Below are positions 1 to 9,564 of a stretch of 64,000 nucleotides of DNA, in pieces. Under the pieces are notes generated by a model. It saw only the letters and a list, made by a program, of their open reading frames with translations. It searched no databases and was not told the DNA's origin. Position 1 is the stretch's first letter. The number at the start of each line of letters is the position of its first letter. Origin of the DNA: Bacteroidota bacterium (lineage in GTDB: Bacteria; Bacteroidota; Bacteroidia; Bacteroidales; Lentimicrobiaceae); assembly GCA_009773455.1 (NCBI GenBank), contig WSXU01000014.1, forward strand, positions 1-64,000, in the 5' to 3' direction. A program made the translations under genes and the position numbers.

Positions 1-141
1 TGTTTAAATGGTGTTTGAACATAATTACAAAGCGGATCATTGTGGCTTTTTTGATACATCTGGTTTTAAATAACTTTACTTTTCAATTTTGCGATTATAC
101 TCAGGATAGCCAAAAGATTATTCGAGCAAAATGGGCTTGAA

Positions 142-1062
142 ATGGAGAAAAGCCGTGAAAACACAGTTTACGATATAGCACAGTTGTATTATATGGCCAT
201 GCTCACCGGTCAGCAGATACAATACTTTGCTGAAACACTCGGAAAACTGGATACACTTACCATGATCGCCAAAGAACACCTCGAAAATCAATTGATACTG
301 CAGGTTGATTTCGACCGGATCAATGTTAACCGTACTAACCTGCAAACTGAAGTCAGCAACCTGAACCTTATGTTTATACAGCAACTCAATATGCTGAAAT
401 ACTTTACAGGAATTTCTGAGGATGATTCCGTTATTCTGACTTCCACTGTTTTTGATAAAAGGGTAATGGAATATCCTGCGTTAAATCCTGAAAACCATCT
501 TATTATCAGGGAAATTGATCAGCAGAAGAAATTGCTGGAACTGCAGATGGAACTGGTACGCGCACAGAACCTTCCTTACCTGGCTGCATTTGGCGACTTC
601 AGCTATAACAGCCAGCAGAACGATTTCGGAAAACTGTTCAGCGACAGGAAAGGATGGCTCGGTACTTCTGTTATCGGACTTTCCCTCAATGTCCCGATTT
701 TCAACGGAGGACAAAGGTATTATCAGCAAAAACAATACATGGTACAATCCCGTGAACTCGATTTGACTCGCGATTATACCAAAAGACTGATCGAAACCGG
801 AACCAGGAATGCCCTGATAAAAGTCCGAAGCCTGGAGCAGACGGCCGAAATGCAGAAAAGGAACGTTAAGCTTGCTTCTGATGTTTACATGGTCATATCC
901 GATCAGTACAGCCGGGGTTATAGCCCACTCACCGATCTGCTGAGTGCTGAAAGTGCTAAAATTTCTTCACAAAGCTCGTATGCACAGACCCTTGTTCAGT
1001 TAAAGATCGCTGAGCTGGACCTCTTTAAATCAAATGGAAATCTATTGGACATTTTAAAATAA
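142..1062 (+). CDS. TolC-family outer membrane efflux protein, N-terminally incomplete
   Basis: This encodes the outer-membrane channel of a tripartite RND efflux pump. The 306 residues match the second half of the TolC fold: long alpha-helical stretches, an IFNGG turn near residue 188 that marks a strand-to-helix transition, and a C-terminal LLSAESAKISS helix. Family members usually have 420-470 residues with a signal peptide and two repeats; here the signal peptide and first hairpin are missing. The frame is open from base 70, and the residues just before the ATG still look like TolC helix, so 142 is probably not a true start. Another frame, open from the window edge to base 140, encodes a signal-peptide-like stretch. 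It ends 7 bases before the membrane fusion gene, so the three genes form an efflux operon. The family is clear; whether the product works is doubtful. Confidence 0.8.
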   Translation: MEKSRENTVYDIAQLYYMAMLTGQQIQYFAETLGKLDTLTMIAKEHLENQLILQVDFDRINVNRTNLQTEVSNLNLMFIQQLNMLKYFTGISEDDSVILTSTVFDKRVMEYPALNPENHLIIREIDQQKKLLELQMELVRAQNLPYLAAFGDFSYNSQQNDFGKLFSDRKGWLGTSVIGLSLNVPIFNGGQRYYQQKQYMVQSRELDLTRDYTKRLIETGTRNALIKVRSLEQTAEMQKRNVKLASDVYMVISDQYSRGYSPLTDLLSAESAKISSQSSYAQTLVQLKIAELDLFKSNGNLLDILK

Positions 1063-1068
1063 GTTGCA

Positions 1069-2136
1069 ATGAAAAGGAAAATCATCATTATCGGAGTCAT
1101 CATAATAGCATGCGTTGCCGGCATCTTCAGATTATATATCAATAAAAAACAGATTGATGCCAGTTCAGCGCCCCGCATCAGCAAAGTCAGCGTACCTGTA
1201 TTTATTGAAACAGTCAAAGAGTCAAAGCTGGATAATAGTTTCTCAGTAAACGGTACTTTCGATCCCGCCCATGAAATCACCATCATTTCGCAGACCCAGG
1301 GAAAAATTGTAAACCTGAATTTCAATAACGGAGATTTTGTAAAAGAAGGACAGATTCTGGCCAGCTGCGATCTCGAACTGCTCGGGGCACAGAAAGACCT
1401 TGCCGAAGCCAATCTTGACAAATGCAGCAAAGACCTGAAGAAATTCAGGGAAATGCTGCAAACCAATGCTGCCACACAGCAGCAGATTGATGAATTGCAA
1501 CTGGCGCTGTATAATGCACAGGCCAGTTATGTTACCGTAACCAAGCAGATTGAATATTCCATTATCAAAGCCCCGTTCAGCGGTTACATTACAGCGAAGT
1601 ATGTTGAAAAGGGCAGTATGATCATGCCCGGAACACCGGTTGCTGAAATGATGGACATCAGCACACTGAAATTCAATGCCGGCATTGCCGAATCGGACCT
1701 TGTTAAGATTGTTAAGAACCAGGATGTTAAGGTAGTAGCCGATATCTATGAAGGCTTCACCTATACTGGAAAAATCAAAAATATCGGTATGAAAGCCGAT
1801 GGATCGCGCCGTTTCCCTGTAGAAATAGAGGTACGCAACAATGTAAGCAAACCCATACGCTCCGGTATGTTCGGTATGGCTTTTTTTACCAGTGAAGGAA
1901 CGCACAATGCCATTTCCATCCCACGGACAGCATTGGTTGGTAGTATCAAGGATCCTGGTGTTTTTGTTGTGGAGAACGAAAAGGCCCGGAAACGGTCCAT
2001 CAGGGTGGGTTCGGCGAACGAAAAAACCATCGAGGTACTTGAAGGGCTGAAAGCTGGTGACAAAGTGGTGGTAGCCGGACAAATCAACCTCAATGACGAT
2101 ACTCCGGTTTCGATTTCAAACACCAAACCCCGGTAA
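1069..2136 (+). CDS. RND efflux periplasmic adaptor (membrane fusion protein, HlyD/AcrA type)
   Basis: The periplasmic adaptor links the inner-membrane RND pump to the TolC-like channel. The 355-residue protein has an N-terminal hydrophobic anchor (about residues 4-24), a split lipoyl half-motif near 75-105 (GKIVNLNFNNGDFVKEGQIL), a short alpha-helical hairpin (about 105-160), the second lipoyl half (IIKAPFSGYI, near 165), a beta-barrel, and a C-terminal membrane-proximal domain (LEGLKAGDKVVVAG). The length is normal for the family. It lies 7 bases after the TolC gene and 3 bases before the pump gene, so co-transcription is very likely. The substrate cannot be read from sequence; the short hairpin is typical of HAE-type exporters of Bacteroidota. 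Confidence 0.92.
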   Translation: MKRKIIIIGVIIIACVAGIFRLYINKKQIDASSAPRISKVSVPVFIETVKESKLDNSFSVNGTFDPAHEITIISQTQGKIVNLNFNNGDFVKEGQILASCDLELLGAQKDLAEANLDKCSKDLKKFREMLQTNAATQQQIDELQLALYNAQASYVTVTKQIEYSIIKAPFSGYITAKYVEKGSMIMPGTPVAEMMDISTLKFNAGIAESDLVKIVKNQDVKVVADIYEGFTYTGKIKNIGMKADGSRRFPVEIEVRNNVSKPIRSGMFGMAFFTSEGTHNAISIPRTALVGSIKDPGVFVVENEKARKRSIRVGSANEKTIEVLEGLKAGDKVVVAGQINLNDDTPVSISNTKPR

Positions 2137-2139
2137 GCC

Positions 2140-5100
2140 ATGAACATAACAGAAATATCCATCAGACGACCATCGCTTATCGTAGTGATCTTTGCTGTAC
2201 TTACCTTCCTGGGGGTTGTGAGTTTCATGGCACTCAAATATGAGTTGCTTCCCAAATATTCGCAACCCGTACTTCTGGTGATCACCCCTTACCCCGGAGC
2301 ATCCCCTTCGGAAGTAGAAAACACGGTAACCAAAAACATCGAGGATGCGATTTCATCGCTGGAACAGATCGACAATATCCAGTCGACTTCCTATGAAGGT
2401 GTCTCGGTTACCATCATCATTTTCAACAGCGATGCCGATATGAACAAGGCCTTGCAGAACTGTCAGCTGAAAATGAACAATGTCAGGGAGGGATTGCCCA
2501 GGGATGTCAGAACACCCATTATCTACAACTTCTCGATGGACGATATGCCCATCATGCGTATGGGAATTACGGCCGATGTTTCATCCACCGAGTTGTACGA
2601 TATCGTGAAGCAGAAACTAAGGCCAATGCTATCAACTCAGCAGGGTGTTTCACAGGTTGAAATGATTGGTGGTGAAGAGCGCGAAATCCGTGTAAGCATT
2701 GACAATGAAAAACTGGAAGCCCGGGGTATTTCTATCATTAACATTACCCAGGCAGTGCAGGCTTCGAACATTGATTTTCCGACAGGGAAGATTAAAGGGG
2801 GTGACAAACAGGTGATTATCCGCCTTGCCGGGAAGTTCAGCGACCTCGAAAGCCTGAAGGAACTGGTGGTCAGTGTTGACCGGAACGGAAGCCCGGTGAA
2901 ACTGAAAGACGTTGCCGATGTGCTTGATACAAAGAAGGAAACCCGCAACGTATACCGTATCAACGGGATTAATTCGCTGGGTATCAATATTTATAAACAG
3001 CCCGACGGCAATGAGGTAACGGTCAGCGAAAATATCAGGGAAGAGATCAAAAAGATGGAAGCGATGTATAAGGACATCAACCTGAAGGTGGTCATCGCCA
3101 ATGACACTTCCGATTTTACCCTTACCTCAGCCAATGCCGTTGAAAGGGACCTTTTGCTGGCCATTCTTCTGGTTGCACTGGTCATGCTCGTATTCCTGCA
3201 CAGCCTGCGCAATTCATTTATAGTGATGGTTGCCATTCCGGCATCCCTGATTTCGACGTTCATCGGCATGAGCCTGCTTGATTTTTCGCTCAACATCATT
3301 TCCATGGTGGCCATAGCACTGGTCATCGGAATCCTGGTTGACGATTCCATCGTGGTGCTTGAAAATATCTACCGTCACCTTGAGAAAGGCAAACCCAGGC
3401 GACAGGCAGCCATTGACGGGCGAAACGAGATCAGCTATACAGCCCTTTCCATTACCCTGGTTGATGTGGTGGTATTCCTTCCGATTGCAGTGATTACCAG
3501 CATGATTTCGGGGCTGCTGCGGCAGTTTACCCTGGTGGTAGTTATTTCTACCCTGCTCAGCCTTTTCGTTTCTTTTACCCTGACACCCTTACTAGCATCA
3601 CGTTTTGCCAAATTCGAACAATACAGGAAGGGTTCCTTCATGGGGCGTTTGATCGAAATGTTTGAAAGGGGACTTGAACGTATTACCGACAGTTATGGAC
3701 AGGCACTGGCCTGGTCGCTACGTCATAAGGTTACCATCCTTATCGGAGCCACGGTGATTTTATTCTCTTCACTGCTTCTTCCCGCCATGGGTTTTATTGG
3801 TTCAGAGTTCATCAGCATCGGTGACCGCGGGGAAGTGATTATTCAGCTTGAGCTGCCAAAGGATGCAACAATAGAGCAAACCAACCTTAATACCCTGAAG
3901 GCAGAGCAATACATTATGAAACTGCCTGAAGTTACCGAGGTTTTTGCTACTGTCGGTATTACTTCAGGGTTCGATGCCGGTGCCGGGAATTCCTATAAAT
4001 CGGAGATTTATGTCAAGATGGTCGAAAAAGAAAAGCGCAACCTGACTGCCGACCAGTTTGCCTGGAAGCTGAAGGAAGAACTCACTGCCCGGCTTACCGG
4101 AGTGAAGGTGCGTTCCACCATTGTCTCCCTGCTGGGAACTTCGGATATGGATCCCGTGCAGTTTGTACTGGCCGGTTCGGATATGGACACCCTGATGCAT
4201 TATGCGCGCCTGGTGGAAGCTGAAGTCAGGAAAGTTCCGGGTACAGCTGAAGTGAAACTGACCGTAGAAGAAGGTAACCCGGAGATCAGCGTAAAGATCG
4301 ACCGGGATAAGATGGCGAAGCTTGGTCTGAACATGGCCATCGTGGGAACCACCATGCAGAATGCCTTTACCGGCAACACCGATTCGAAATTCTCACAGGG
4401 CATCAACGATTACGACATCAACATTACCCTCGATGAGTTCAACAAGCGCAACATCAACGATATTGCCAACCTGTCATTCATGAATCCTTACGGTCAGCTG
4501 GTTCGGCTGAATCAGTTCTCATCACTGACCCCAACCACAGGCACTACTGTGCTGCAACGTTACAACCGCCAGTCGTCGGTTACGGTCAGTTCGCAGGTGG
4601 TTGGCCGGCCGGTTGGATCGGTGGGTGAAGACATTGTGAAACGCCTCGACAAGGTAAAGCTGCCTGCCGATGTTTCACTGATCAAGGAAGGCGACCTGAA
4701 ATACCAGGCTGAGGCTTTCGGCAGTATGTTCCTGGCTTTCCTGGCATCCATCCTGTTCGTTTATCTAATTATGGTGGCACTTTACGATTCCTATGTCTAT
4801 CCTTTCGTGGTGCTTTTCTCCATACCGCTGGCCATTGTGGGTGCACTTTTTGCGCTGGCGCTGGCCAAACAGTCGCTTACCATTTTCTCCATTCTCGGCA
4901 TCATCATGCTGGTTGGGCTGGTCGGCAAGAATGCCATTCTGCTGGTCGATTTTACCAATCAGATGAAACGTGAGGGCATGGCCACCGCAGAAGCATTGAT
5001 AGAGGCCGGACGCGTGCGGCTGCGCCCCATCCTGATGACGACCTTCTCCATGATCTTCGGTATGATGCCCATTGCCCTGGCATCGGGTGCAGGTTCGGAA

Positions 5101-5256
5101 TGGAAGAACGGCATCGCCATCGCCATCATCGGCGGTCTGACCAGTTCGCTATTGCTGACACTGGTTGTGGTGCCGGTGATGTATGTGATCTTCGATAAGA
5201 TGATTGAACGGGTCAACCGGAGACGGAAAAGAAAAGAATCAGAGGCTGCAGGTTAA
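2140..5256 (+). CDS. RND efflux transporter permease (AcrB/HAE family)
   Basis: This is the inner-membrane proton-driven pump of the efflux system. At 1038 residues it has the normal RND length: a first transmembrane helix (about 11-31), a large periplasmic porter domain, a block of helices (about 335-490), a second porter domain and a final block (about 860-1020). The helix-4 signature GILVDDSIVVLENIYRH contains the paired aspartates of the proton relay. A second signature, GLVGKNAILLVDF, lies in the second half. These features fit the hydrophobe/amphiphile (HAE) subfamily rather than heavy-metal pumps, because the periplasmic methionine pattern of CusA is not seen. It begins 3 bases after the adaptor gene. 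The export substrate is unknown. Confidence 0.95.
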   Translation: MNITEISIRRPSLIVVIFAVLTFLGVVSFMALKYELLPKYSQPVLLVITPYPGASPSEVENTVTKNIEDAISSLEQIDNIQSTSYEGVSVTIIIFNSDADMNKALQNCQLKMNNVREGLPRDVRTPIIYNFSMDDMPIMRMGITADVSSTELYDIVKQKLRPMLSTQQGVSQVEMIGGEEREIRVSIDNEKLEARGISIINITQAVQASNIDFPTGKIKGGDKQVIIRLAGKFSDLESLKELVVSVDRNGSPVKLKDVADVLDTKKETRNVYRINGINSLGINIYKQPDGNEVTVSENIREEIKKMEAMYKDINLKVVIANDTSDFTLTSANAVERDLLLAILLVALVMLVFLHSLRNSFIVMVAIPASLISTFIGMSLLDFSLNIISMVAIALVIGILVDDSIVVLENIYRHLEKGKPRRQAAIDGRNEISYTALSITLVDVVVFLPIAVITSMISGLLRQFTLVVVISTLLSLFVSFTLTPLLASRFAKFEQYRKGSFMGRLIEMFERGLERITDSYGQALAWSLRHKVTILIGATVILFSSLLLPAMGFIGSEFISIGDRGEVIIQLELPKDATIEQTNLNTLKAEQYIMKLPEVTEVFATVGITSGFDAGAGNSYKSEIYVKMVEKEKRNLTADQFAWKLKEELTARLTGVKVRSTIVSLLGTSDMDPVQFVLAGSDMDTLMHYARLVEAEVRKVPGTAEVKLTVEEGNPEISVKIDRDKMAKLGLNMAIVGTTMQNAFTGNTDSKFSQGINDYDINITLDEFNKRNINDIANLSFMNPYGQLVRLNQFSSLTPTTGTTVLQRYNRQSSVTVSSQVVGRPVGSVGEDIVKRLDKVKLPADVSLIKEGDLKYQAEAFGSMFLAFLASILFVYLIMVALYDSYVYPFVVLFSIPLAIVGALFALALAKQSLTIFSILGIIMLVGLVGKNAILLVDFTNQMKREGMATAEALIEAGRVRLRPILMTTFSMIFGMMPIALASGAGSEWKNGIAIAIIGGLTSSLLLTLVVVPVMYVIFDKMIERVNRRRKRKESEAAG

Positions 5257-5407
5257 TCATCACCGTTGCGGATGGTATTTTTTTGGTAGGTGGTAATGAA
5301 GGAGACCGGAGAGGTAGGAAAGTTACCGGGATCAATGCTTTTCTTCAGAAAATTGAAGTGCGTCTCTGGTGTTTACTTCGCTTGAAATCTGATAATCAAT
5401 TCTATTC

Positions 5408-6349
5408 TCAGAAATACAACGCATGTACCTTCACCCCCTTCTTGCTGAATTCCAGCGCAGGCATCGGGAACTTGAAGATGCTCAGGTATTTCAGGCAAAC
5501 ATTCAGGGTTCTTGAATTGGTCTTTATTTTGGAGAGATTGATATCGGGGGCAACATAAAACTTCCTGTAACGGTCAAAAGAGGGGAGGGGTACCCCGTCT
5601 TCATTTTCGGTTGGGTTGGAAAGACCTCCGGTCATGCCTTCACCGCCATAGCCGGCAGCCACATTCAGCCACCTCGGGAAACGCGAATCCTTCTTCAGGA
5701 AAGAATTTATGTTGGCCGACAGCCAGAAGGTCTGCCCGTTGTAGTCCTTGATCATCCTTTCGGCAAAACTGTGTCCCAACTGATCGGGCCGGAATTGCGC
5801 GTATCTGGAGTAATGTACCGACCACTTGATCTGAATCCGCTGCTCTTCCCACAGCAGTTGCTGACTTATAAAAGTTGCAGACCCAACCGTATTGGCAATC
5901 AGATCACCACCCGATGCGCCCCATTCGGCCGAAAAGCCGTCGAGAATCTCAATTACAGTTAAATAGAAAAACCCCATACCTCCCCCGTAGATGGCAGATT
6001 TTCGTTTATCCACACCTGCCCACCTGAGCGATTCATAGCCAATCAAACCCATATAATAGGCATTAAAGGCATGTCCGCCCTTGTCGAGCTGAAGCCATTC
6101 ATGGTTGTCGTTGATAAAATGAAAAGAGGTCTGCGGGAAATCCTTATACCACATCTGGTATAAGCCAAACATGGTACCGGCATAGGCCAGCGAGCCCCCG
6201 GTCACCAGGCCGGTCAGGCGTGCCTTGTTGATTTGGCCATCTTTCTCAACAGTTGAGAGGGAGTCCGCTTTCTGCGCCATGCCATGGAGAGCAATGGAAA
6301 GCAGGATGACCGTCAGAAGACAGGATTTGATTCGGGTACTAATGGCCAT
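5408..6349 (-). CDS. DUF2279 (YfiM-like) envelope protein
   Basis: The protein resembles the DUF2279/YfiM family, a group of poorly characterised envelope proteins common in Bacteroidota. It has a signal peptide ending near ALHGMAQ, and the family core around residues 40-190 (for example LDKGGHAFNAYYMGLIGYESLRWAG and GFSAEWGASGGDLIANTVG read in parts). The C-terminal part is rich in aromatic residues and strand-like segments. I chose the ATG at 6349, which gives a good signal peptide and overlaps the end of the phosphohexomutase gene by only 11 bases; an ATG at 6385 would lengthen that overlap to 47 bases. Same strand as the mutase upstream, so translation may be coupled. Function is unknown. 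Confidence 0.8.
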   Translation of the reverse strand: MAISTRIKSCLLTVILLSIALHGMAQKADSLSTVEKDGQINKARLTGLVTGGSLAYAGTMFGLYQMWYKDFPQTSFHFINDNHEWLQLDKGGHAFNAYYMGLIGYESLRWAGVDKRKSAIYGGGMGFFYLTVIEILDGFSAEWGASGGDLIANTVGSATFISQQLLWEEQRIQIKWSVHYSRYAQFRPDQLGHSFAERMIKDYNGQTFWLSANINSFLKKDSRFPRWLNVAAGYGGEGMTGGLSNPTENEDGVPLPSFDRYRKFYVAPDINLSKIKTNSRTLNVCLKYLSIFKFPMPALEFSKKGVKVHALYF

Positions 6350-7610
6350 GCACGCCCTCTGTGATGAAAGGTTTGAGGATTTCAAGGGCCCTGGCTTTTT
6401 TACTTTCGAGCAGCGTAATGTTCCTGGCTTCAGCCAGAAATCTCAGGTATGGTTCTGTATTGGAAGGCCTTACATTAAACCACCAGTCGGCGAATTCAAT
6501 GCGGTAACCATCAAAATCATGGAAAGCCACCGGTTTTTCATCAGCCATAAAGGCATTCTTCAGGGCATCCATGGCTTCAGTTTTCCGGTCAATGTGAAAG
6601 TTTATCTCTCCGGTCCCTTTGTATTTGCTGATGCTGTTTATCAGTTCCGATAGCGTGGTACCCCCGGCGAGGTGCTTTTTTACCTCGCCAAGGATAATCA
6701 AAGCCGCTACATAAGCCGAATCGGAATAATAAAAATCGCGGAAATTAAATCCTTTGCTTTCAACATATTCAGTTACCGACTTTGAGGTGCGAATGTCCTG
6801 TATGGCATTGCCTGTCAGTCCCTTGCCGGAAAAATATCCGGCCAGCACAGCAATCATCATATCGGGCTGGATAAATTGCCCTTTTTCATCCACGAACATA
6901 ACCCGGTCGGCATCCCCGTCGAAGATCAGCCCGATGTCGCATTTGTTGTCAAGTACCAGCTTCTTCAGATCTGCCACGTTCTCCTCTTCGAGCGGATTGG
7001 GTTCGTGATTCGGGAATGTTCCGTCAGGTTTATCATAAATATATACCGGATCATCACCCAGCAGATCCCTTATCAGCAGCGATCCCATGCCATTGGAGCA
7101 ATCTATGGCAATCTTCACTCCGCTCAGATCGGTTTTATATTGTGAAAGAAATTCAAGGTACTCTTTTCTGAAGCTGAAATTCGTGTAGATGCCCGGAGTG
7201 CCTGCCGGTACAATCTCACTGGTTTCAGCCATTTCGAGCAGTTCCGAGAGGCCTGAATCAAAGCCAACCGGCAATGCTTCGGCACGGGAGATTTTCAGAC
7301 CGTTGTAACTTGCAGGGTTATGTGATGCCGTGATCATAACAGAAGCCTGGTAATTAAACCGGGCTGTAGCCCAATAGATCATAGGGGTCGTACATTCACC
7401 GGCTACATGAACATCGGCGCCGGCGTCGGTGATTCCCCTGCAAAGAAACTCAAGTATTTCAGGCGATGATACCCTCACATCATGACCAATCAGCACAGTC
7501 TCAGCACCCAGTAACTGTGGCAGAAAAAATCCGATTTTGTAAACATCGTTACCGTTGAAGTCTTTATTGTAAACGCCCCTGATATCGTAGGCTTTAAAGG
7601 CATTTCTCAT
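6339..7610 (-). CDS. manB: Phosphomannomutase/phosphoglucomutase, missing the sugar-binding loop
   Basis: This alpha-D-phosphohexomutase family member would interconvert mannose or glucose 6-phosphate and 1-phosphate for nucleotide-sugar synthesis. The active-site phosphoserine loop ITASHNP (serine near residue 96), the Mg2+ site DGDADR (231-236) and the C-terminal phosphate loop RPSNTEP are all present. Length is 423 residues rather than about 455. The missing part is an in-frame stretch of about 30 residues between YVESKGF and NFRDFYYSDSAY (about residue 288), where the family carries VGH...GGE-SGH-Y. That segment binds the sugar in domain 3. The reading frame is otherwise intact, so this is either a real internal deletion or an assembly collapse. 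Family assignment is firm; activity is questionable. Confidence 0.88.
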   Translation of the reverse strand: MRNAFKAYDIRGVYNKDFNGNDVYKIGFFLPQLLGAETVLIGHDVRVSSPEILEFLCRGITDAGADVHVAGECTTPMIYWATARFNYQASVMITASHNPASYNGLKISRAEALPVGFDSGLSELLEMAETSEIVPAGTPGIYTNFSFRKEYLEFLSQYKTDLSGVKIAIDCSNGMGSLLIRDLLGDDPVYIYDKPDGTFPNHEPNPLEEENVADLKKLVLDNKCDIGLIFDGDADRVMFVDEKGQFIQPDMMIAVLAGYFSGKGLTGNAIQDIRTSKSVTEYVESKGFNFRDFYYSDSAYVAALIILGEVKKHLAGGTTLSELINSISKYKGTGEINFHIDRKTEAMDALKNAFMADEKPVAFHDFDGYRIEFADWWFNVRPSNTEPYLRFLAEARNITLLESKKARALEILKPFITEGVHGH

Positions 7611-7653
7611 ATTTTGAATTTGTATTGATTTTCATTGTGAATATCTTAAAAAT

Positions 7654-7822
7654 CAGTAGGCAGTTGGCAGTAGGCAGTTAACAACTAACAACTAACAACT
7701 AACAGTTAACAGTAAACAGTTAAAAGTTTTAAGATTTTACCCATCAAGTAATTAAACCGTAAACCCTGACTGCCGTTTTACCCGCCATAGGCGGGCTGGC
7801 AGGCCGCCACGGCGGGCAGGCC
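7654..7822. repeat. Intergenic repeat cluster (AACTAAC repeats and GC-rich palindromes)
   Basis: The 277-base gap between the mutase and MltG genes is filled with low-complexity, repeat-like DNA. It starts with iterations of CAGT(A/T)GGCAGTT and AACTAAC units (7654-7726). A 39-base segment follows (7758-7796) that recurs almost exactly at 34205-34243, including the palindromic CCCGCCATAGGCGGG. After that comes GGCCGCCACGGCGGGCAGGCC. No open frame or promoter stands out. These are dispersed intergenic repeats typical of environmental Bacteroidota. Confidence 0.7.
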
Positions 7823-7887
7823 GTAAATTCTTTATACTTTGTCACCCTGAGCGCAGTCGAAGGGCGTCATTCGGCATTCATAATTCG

Positions 7888-8973
7888 TCATTTGTAAATG
7901 TTTTTTCGGTTCAGCGCCTGCTGGTATTTCCATGCATTCAGGTTGTGCTGTTCGAGGGTTCGTGCGAAGTTGTGATATCCTGAAAAATCTTCACGGGCGC
8001 AGAAAAACATATAATCGTGCTGCTCCCTGTTAAGCACCGCATCTATCGAAGCCACTGACGGCAGACAGATTGGGCCCGGGGGCAGACCGATGTATTTGTA
8101 TGTGTTGTAAGGCGATTCAATCTGTTTGTGGATGTTCAGCACCCGCTTGATTTCAAAGTCGCCATGGGCGAACACGAGGGTAGGGTCAGCTTCGAGCAGC
8201 CATCCTTTTTTGAGGCGATTCAGGTAAACACCGGCGACCCTGGATTTTTCATCGTTCTTATTGGTTTCTTTTTCAACGATCGAAGCCAGGGTAATTGCCT
8301 CATGACGGTTCAGGTTAATCGATTTCAGTTTTTCTGACCTTCCACGGTTCCAGAACTTTTCCGATTCGGATTTCATCCGGTCAACGAACTCACGGGCGGT
8401 GGTGGTCCAGTAAAATTCGTAGGTATCAGGTATCATGATGGTAAAGAGACTCGATCTGGTTACCCCCAGAGAATCGAGGTAGGTAGTGTCGTTCAACAAC
8501 CTGACAATTGACAGTGAATCGGCTTCAATCTGTTTACTGATCCTTCCGGCAAGCTGATCGGGTGTCCTGATGTTGTTGAAAATAACCATGATAGGTTCCT
8601 GGCGCCCGCTCCGCAACATGTTGACAAGTTCCAGGTTTCCCATGCCACGGGTAATTTTGTACCGGCCAGGTTTTATGATGTTTTCATATTTTTTTAATCT
8701 GGCAACCAGTTCGAAAGATTTCCTGTTCACAATCAGTCCGTGCAGATAGAGGCTCTTTTTTACCGAGTCGAAATTGCTGCCGGTAGGAATGGTGAAAAAA
8801 GCTTCTTCTTTGTCACCGGTATAGGTGTTTGGCTGATAAGCAGCATTGTAGAGCATCCATCCGCCTGCCAGCACGAGAATAAGCAGTATAAGCAGGGTTA
8901 TCACAAGACGGCGCCTTGGTTTCCTGCTGTTTGATCTTCTGCCTGTATACCTTGGGTGGTAGTATTCGCTCAT
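7888..8973 (-). CDS. mltG: Endolytic murein transglycosylase MltG (YceG)
   Basis: MltG is a membrane-anchored lytic transglycosylase that cuts nascent glycan strands and so ends peptidoglycan polymerisation. The 361-residue protein has a basic cytoplasmic tail, one transmembrane helix (about 23-43), a LysM-like segment and the YceG catalytic domain. The motif LASIVEKE contains the catalytic glutamate near residue 230, followed by VAGVYLNRL and the conserved YNTY...GLPPGPI substrate-groove motif. It overlaps the upstream acetyltransferase gene by 4 bases (8970-8973). The order dapF, acetyltransferase, mltG on one strand suggests an operon linked to cell-wall synthesis, since DapF supplies meso-diaminopimelate for the same polymer. 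Confidence 0.95.
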   Translation of the reverse strand: MSEYYHPRYTGRRSNSRKPRRRLVITLLILLILVLAGGWMLYNAAYQPNTYTGDKEEAFFTIPTGSNFDSVKKSLYLHGLIVNRKSFELVARLKKYENIIKPGRYKITRGMGNLELVNMLRSGRQEPIMVIFNNIRTPDQLAGRISKQIEADSLSIVRLLNDTTYLDSLGVTRSSLFTIMIPDTYEFYWTTTAREFVDRMKSESEKFWNRGRSEKLKSINLNRHEAITLASIVEKETNKNDEKSRVAGVYLNRLKKGWLLEADPTLVFAHGDFEIKRVLNIHKQIESPYNTYKYIGLPPGPICLPSVASIDAVLNREQHDYMFFCAREDFSGYHNFARTLEQHNLNAWKYQQALNRKNIYK

Positions 8974-9503
8974 GATTTCGATATTTTGCTGGTTATCAAT
9001 TGCATGAAATAAGCGTCATTCCACTGGTTATCCCACCATGTCCAATCTTTGCATGTTCCATTGATCTCAAATCCGGCTTTTTCAAATAAATGAAAACTCG
9101 CTTTGTTGTCAGGATTTATATGACAGTATAGCTGATGCAGGTTAAGGGTAGTGAAACAATAATTACACAACAGTGAGAGTGCTTCGGAAGCAAATCCTTT
9201 ACCCCGTTCACTGCCGGTAATCAGGATGCCGATGCCTGCCCTTCTGTGCATTGGATCATAATCGAAAAGATCAATGGTGCCAACAGGTTCCTGGTTTCTG
9301 TTGTTGTCGGTGATCATCAGCCTAAGCTGCCTGACTGCAAAAATGTCATGATTTGCGGTAAGCACAAACTGTTCAATATCATATCTGGAATAGGGTGTTA
9401 TGCTGTTGCTGACCCGCCAGACTGCCGGATCGTTTTCCCAGACGTACAGGATATCAATATCGGAAGGCTCCGGTGCTCTCAGGCTGACGATTTTTCCCTT
9501 CAT
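8970..9503 (-). CDS. GNAT-family N-acetyltransferase (RimJ/RimL-like)
   Basis: A 177-residue acetyl-CoA-dependent N-acetyltransferase. It has the layout of the RimJ/RimL group: a starting segment KIVSLRAPEPSDID, a beta-bulge region, the acetyl-CoA pyrophosphate loop RRAGIGILITGSERGKGFASEAL (R/Q-x-x-G-x-G/A form, near residues 85-108), and the C-terminal YCHINPDNKASFHLFEKAGF motif. The acceptor is unknown; it may be a protein N-terminus or a small amine. It overlaps mltG by 4 bases and lies 61 bases downstream of dapF, so it probably belongs to the same transcript. Confidence 0.88.
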   Translation of the reverse strand: MKGKIVSLRAPEPSDIDILYVWENDPAVWRVSNSITPYSRYDIEQFVLTANHDIFAVRQLRLMITDNNRNQEPVGTIDLFDYDPMHRRAGIGILITGSERGKGFASEALSLLCNYCFTTLNLHQLYCHINPDNKASFHLFEKAGFEINGTCKDWTWWDNQWNDAYFMQLITSKISKS

Positions 9504-9564
9504 TCTGCTGTACCTTGAACTTATTCTGTTTAATATCTTAATTCAGCCAAAAGGTAATACCTGA

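Noticed and set aside
5283-5558. A 91-codon plus-strand frame across the end of the DUF2279 gene
   Set aside because: It is antisense to a well-supported gene, has no family features, and looks like a shadow frame.
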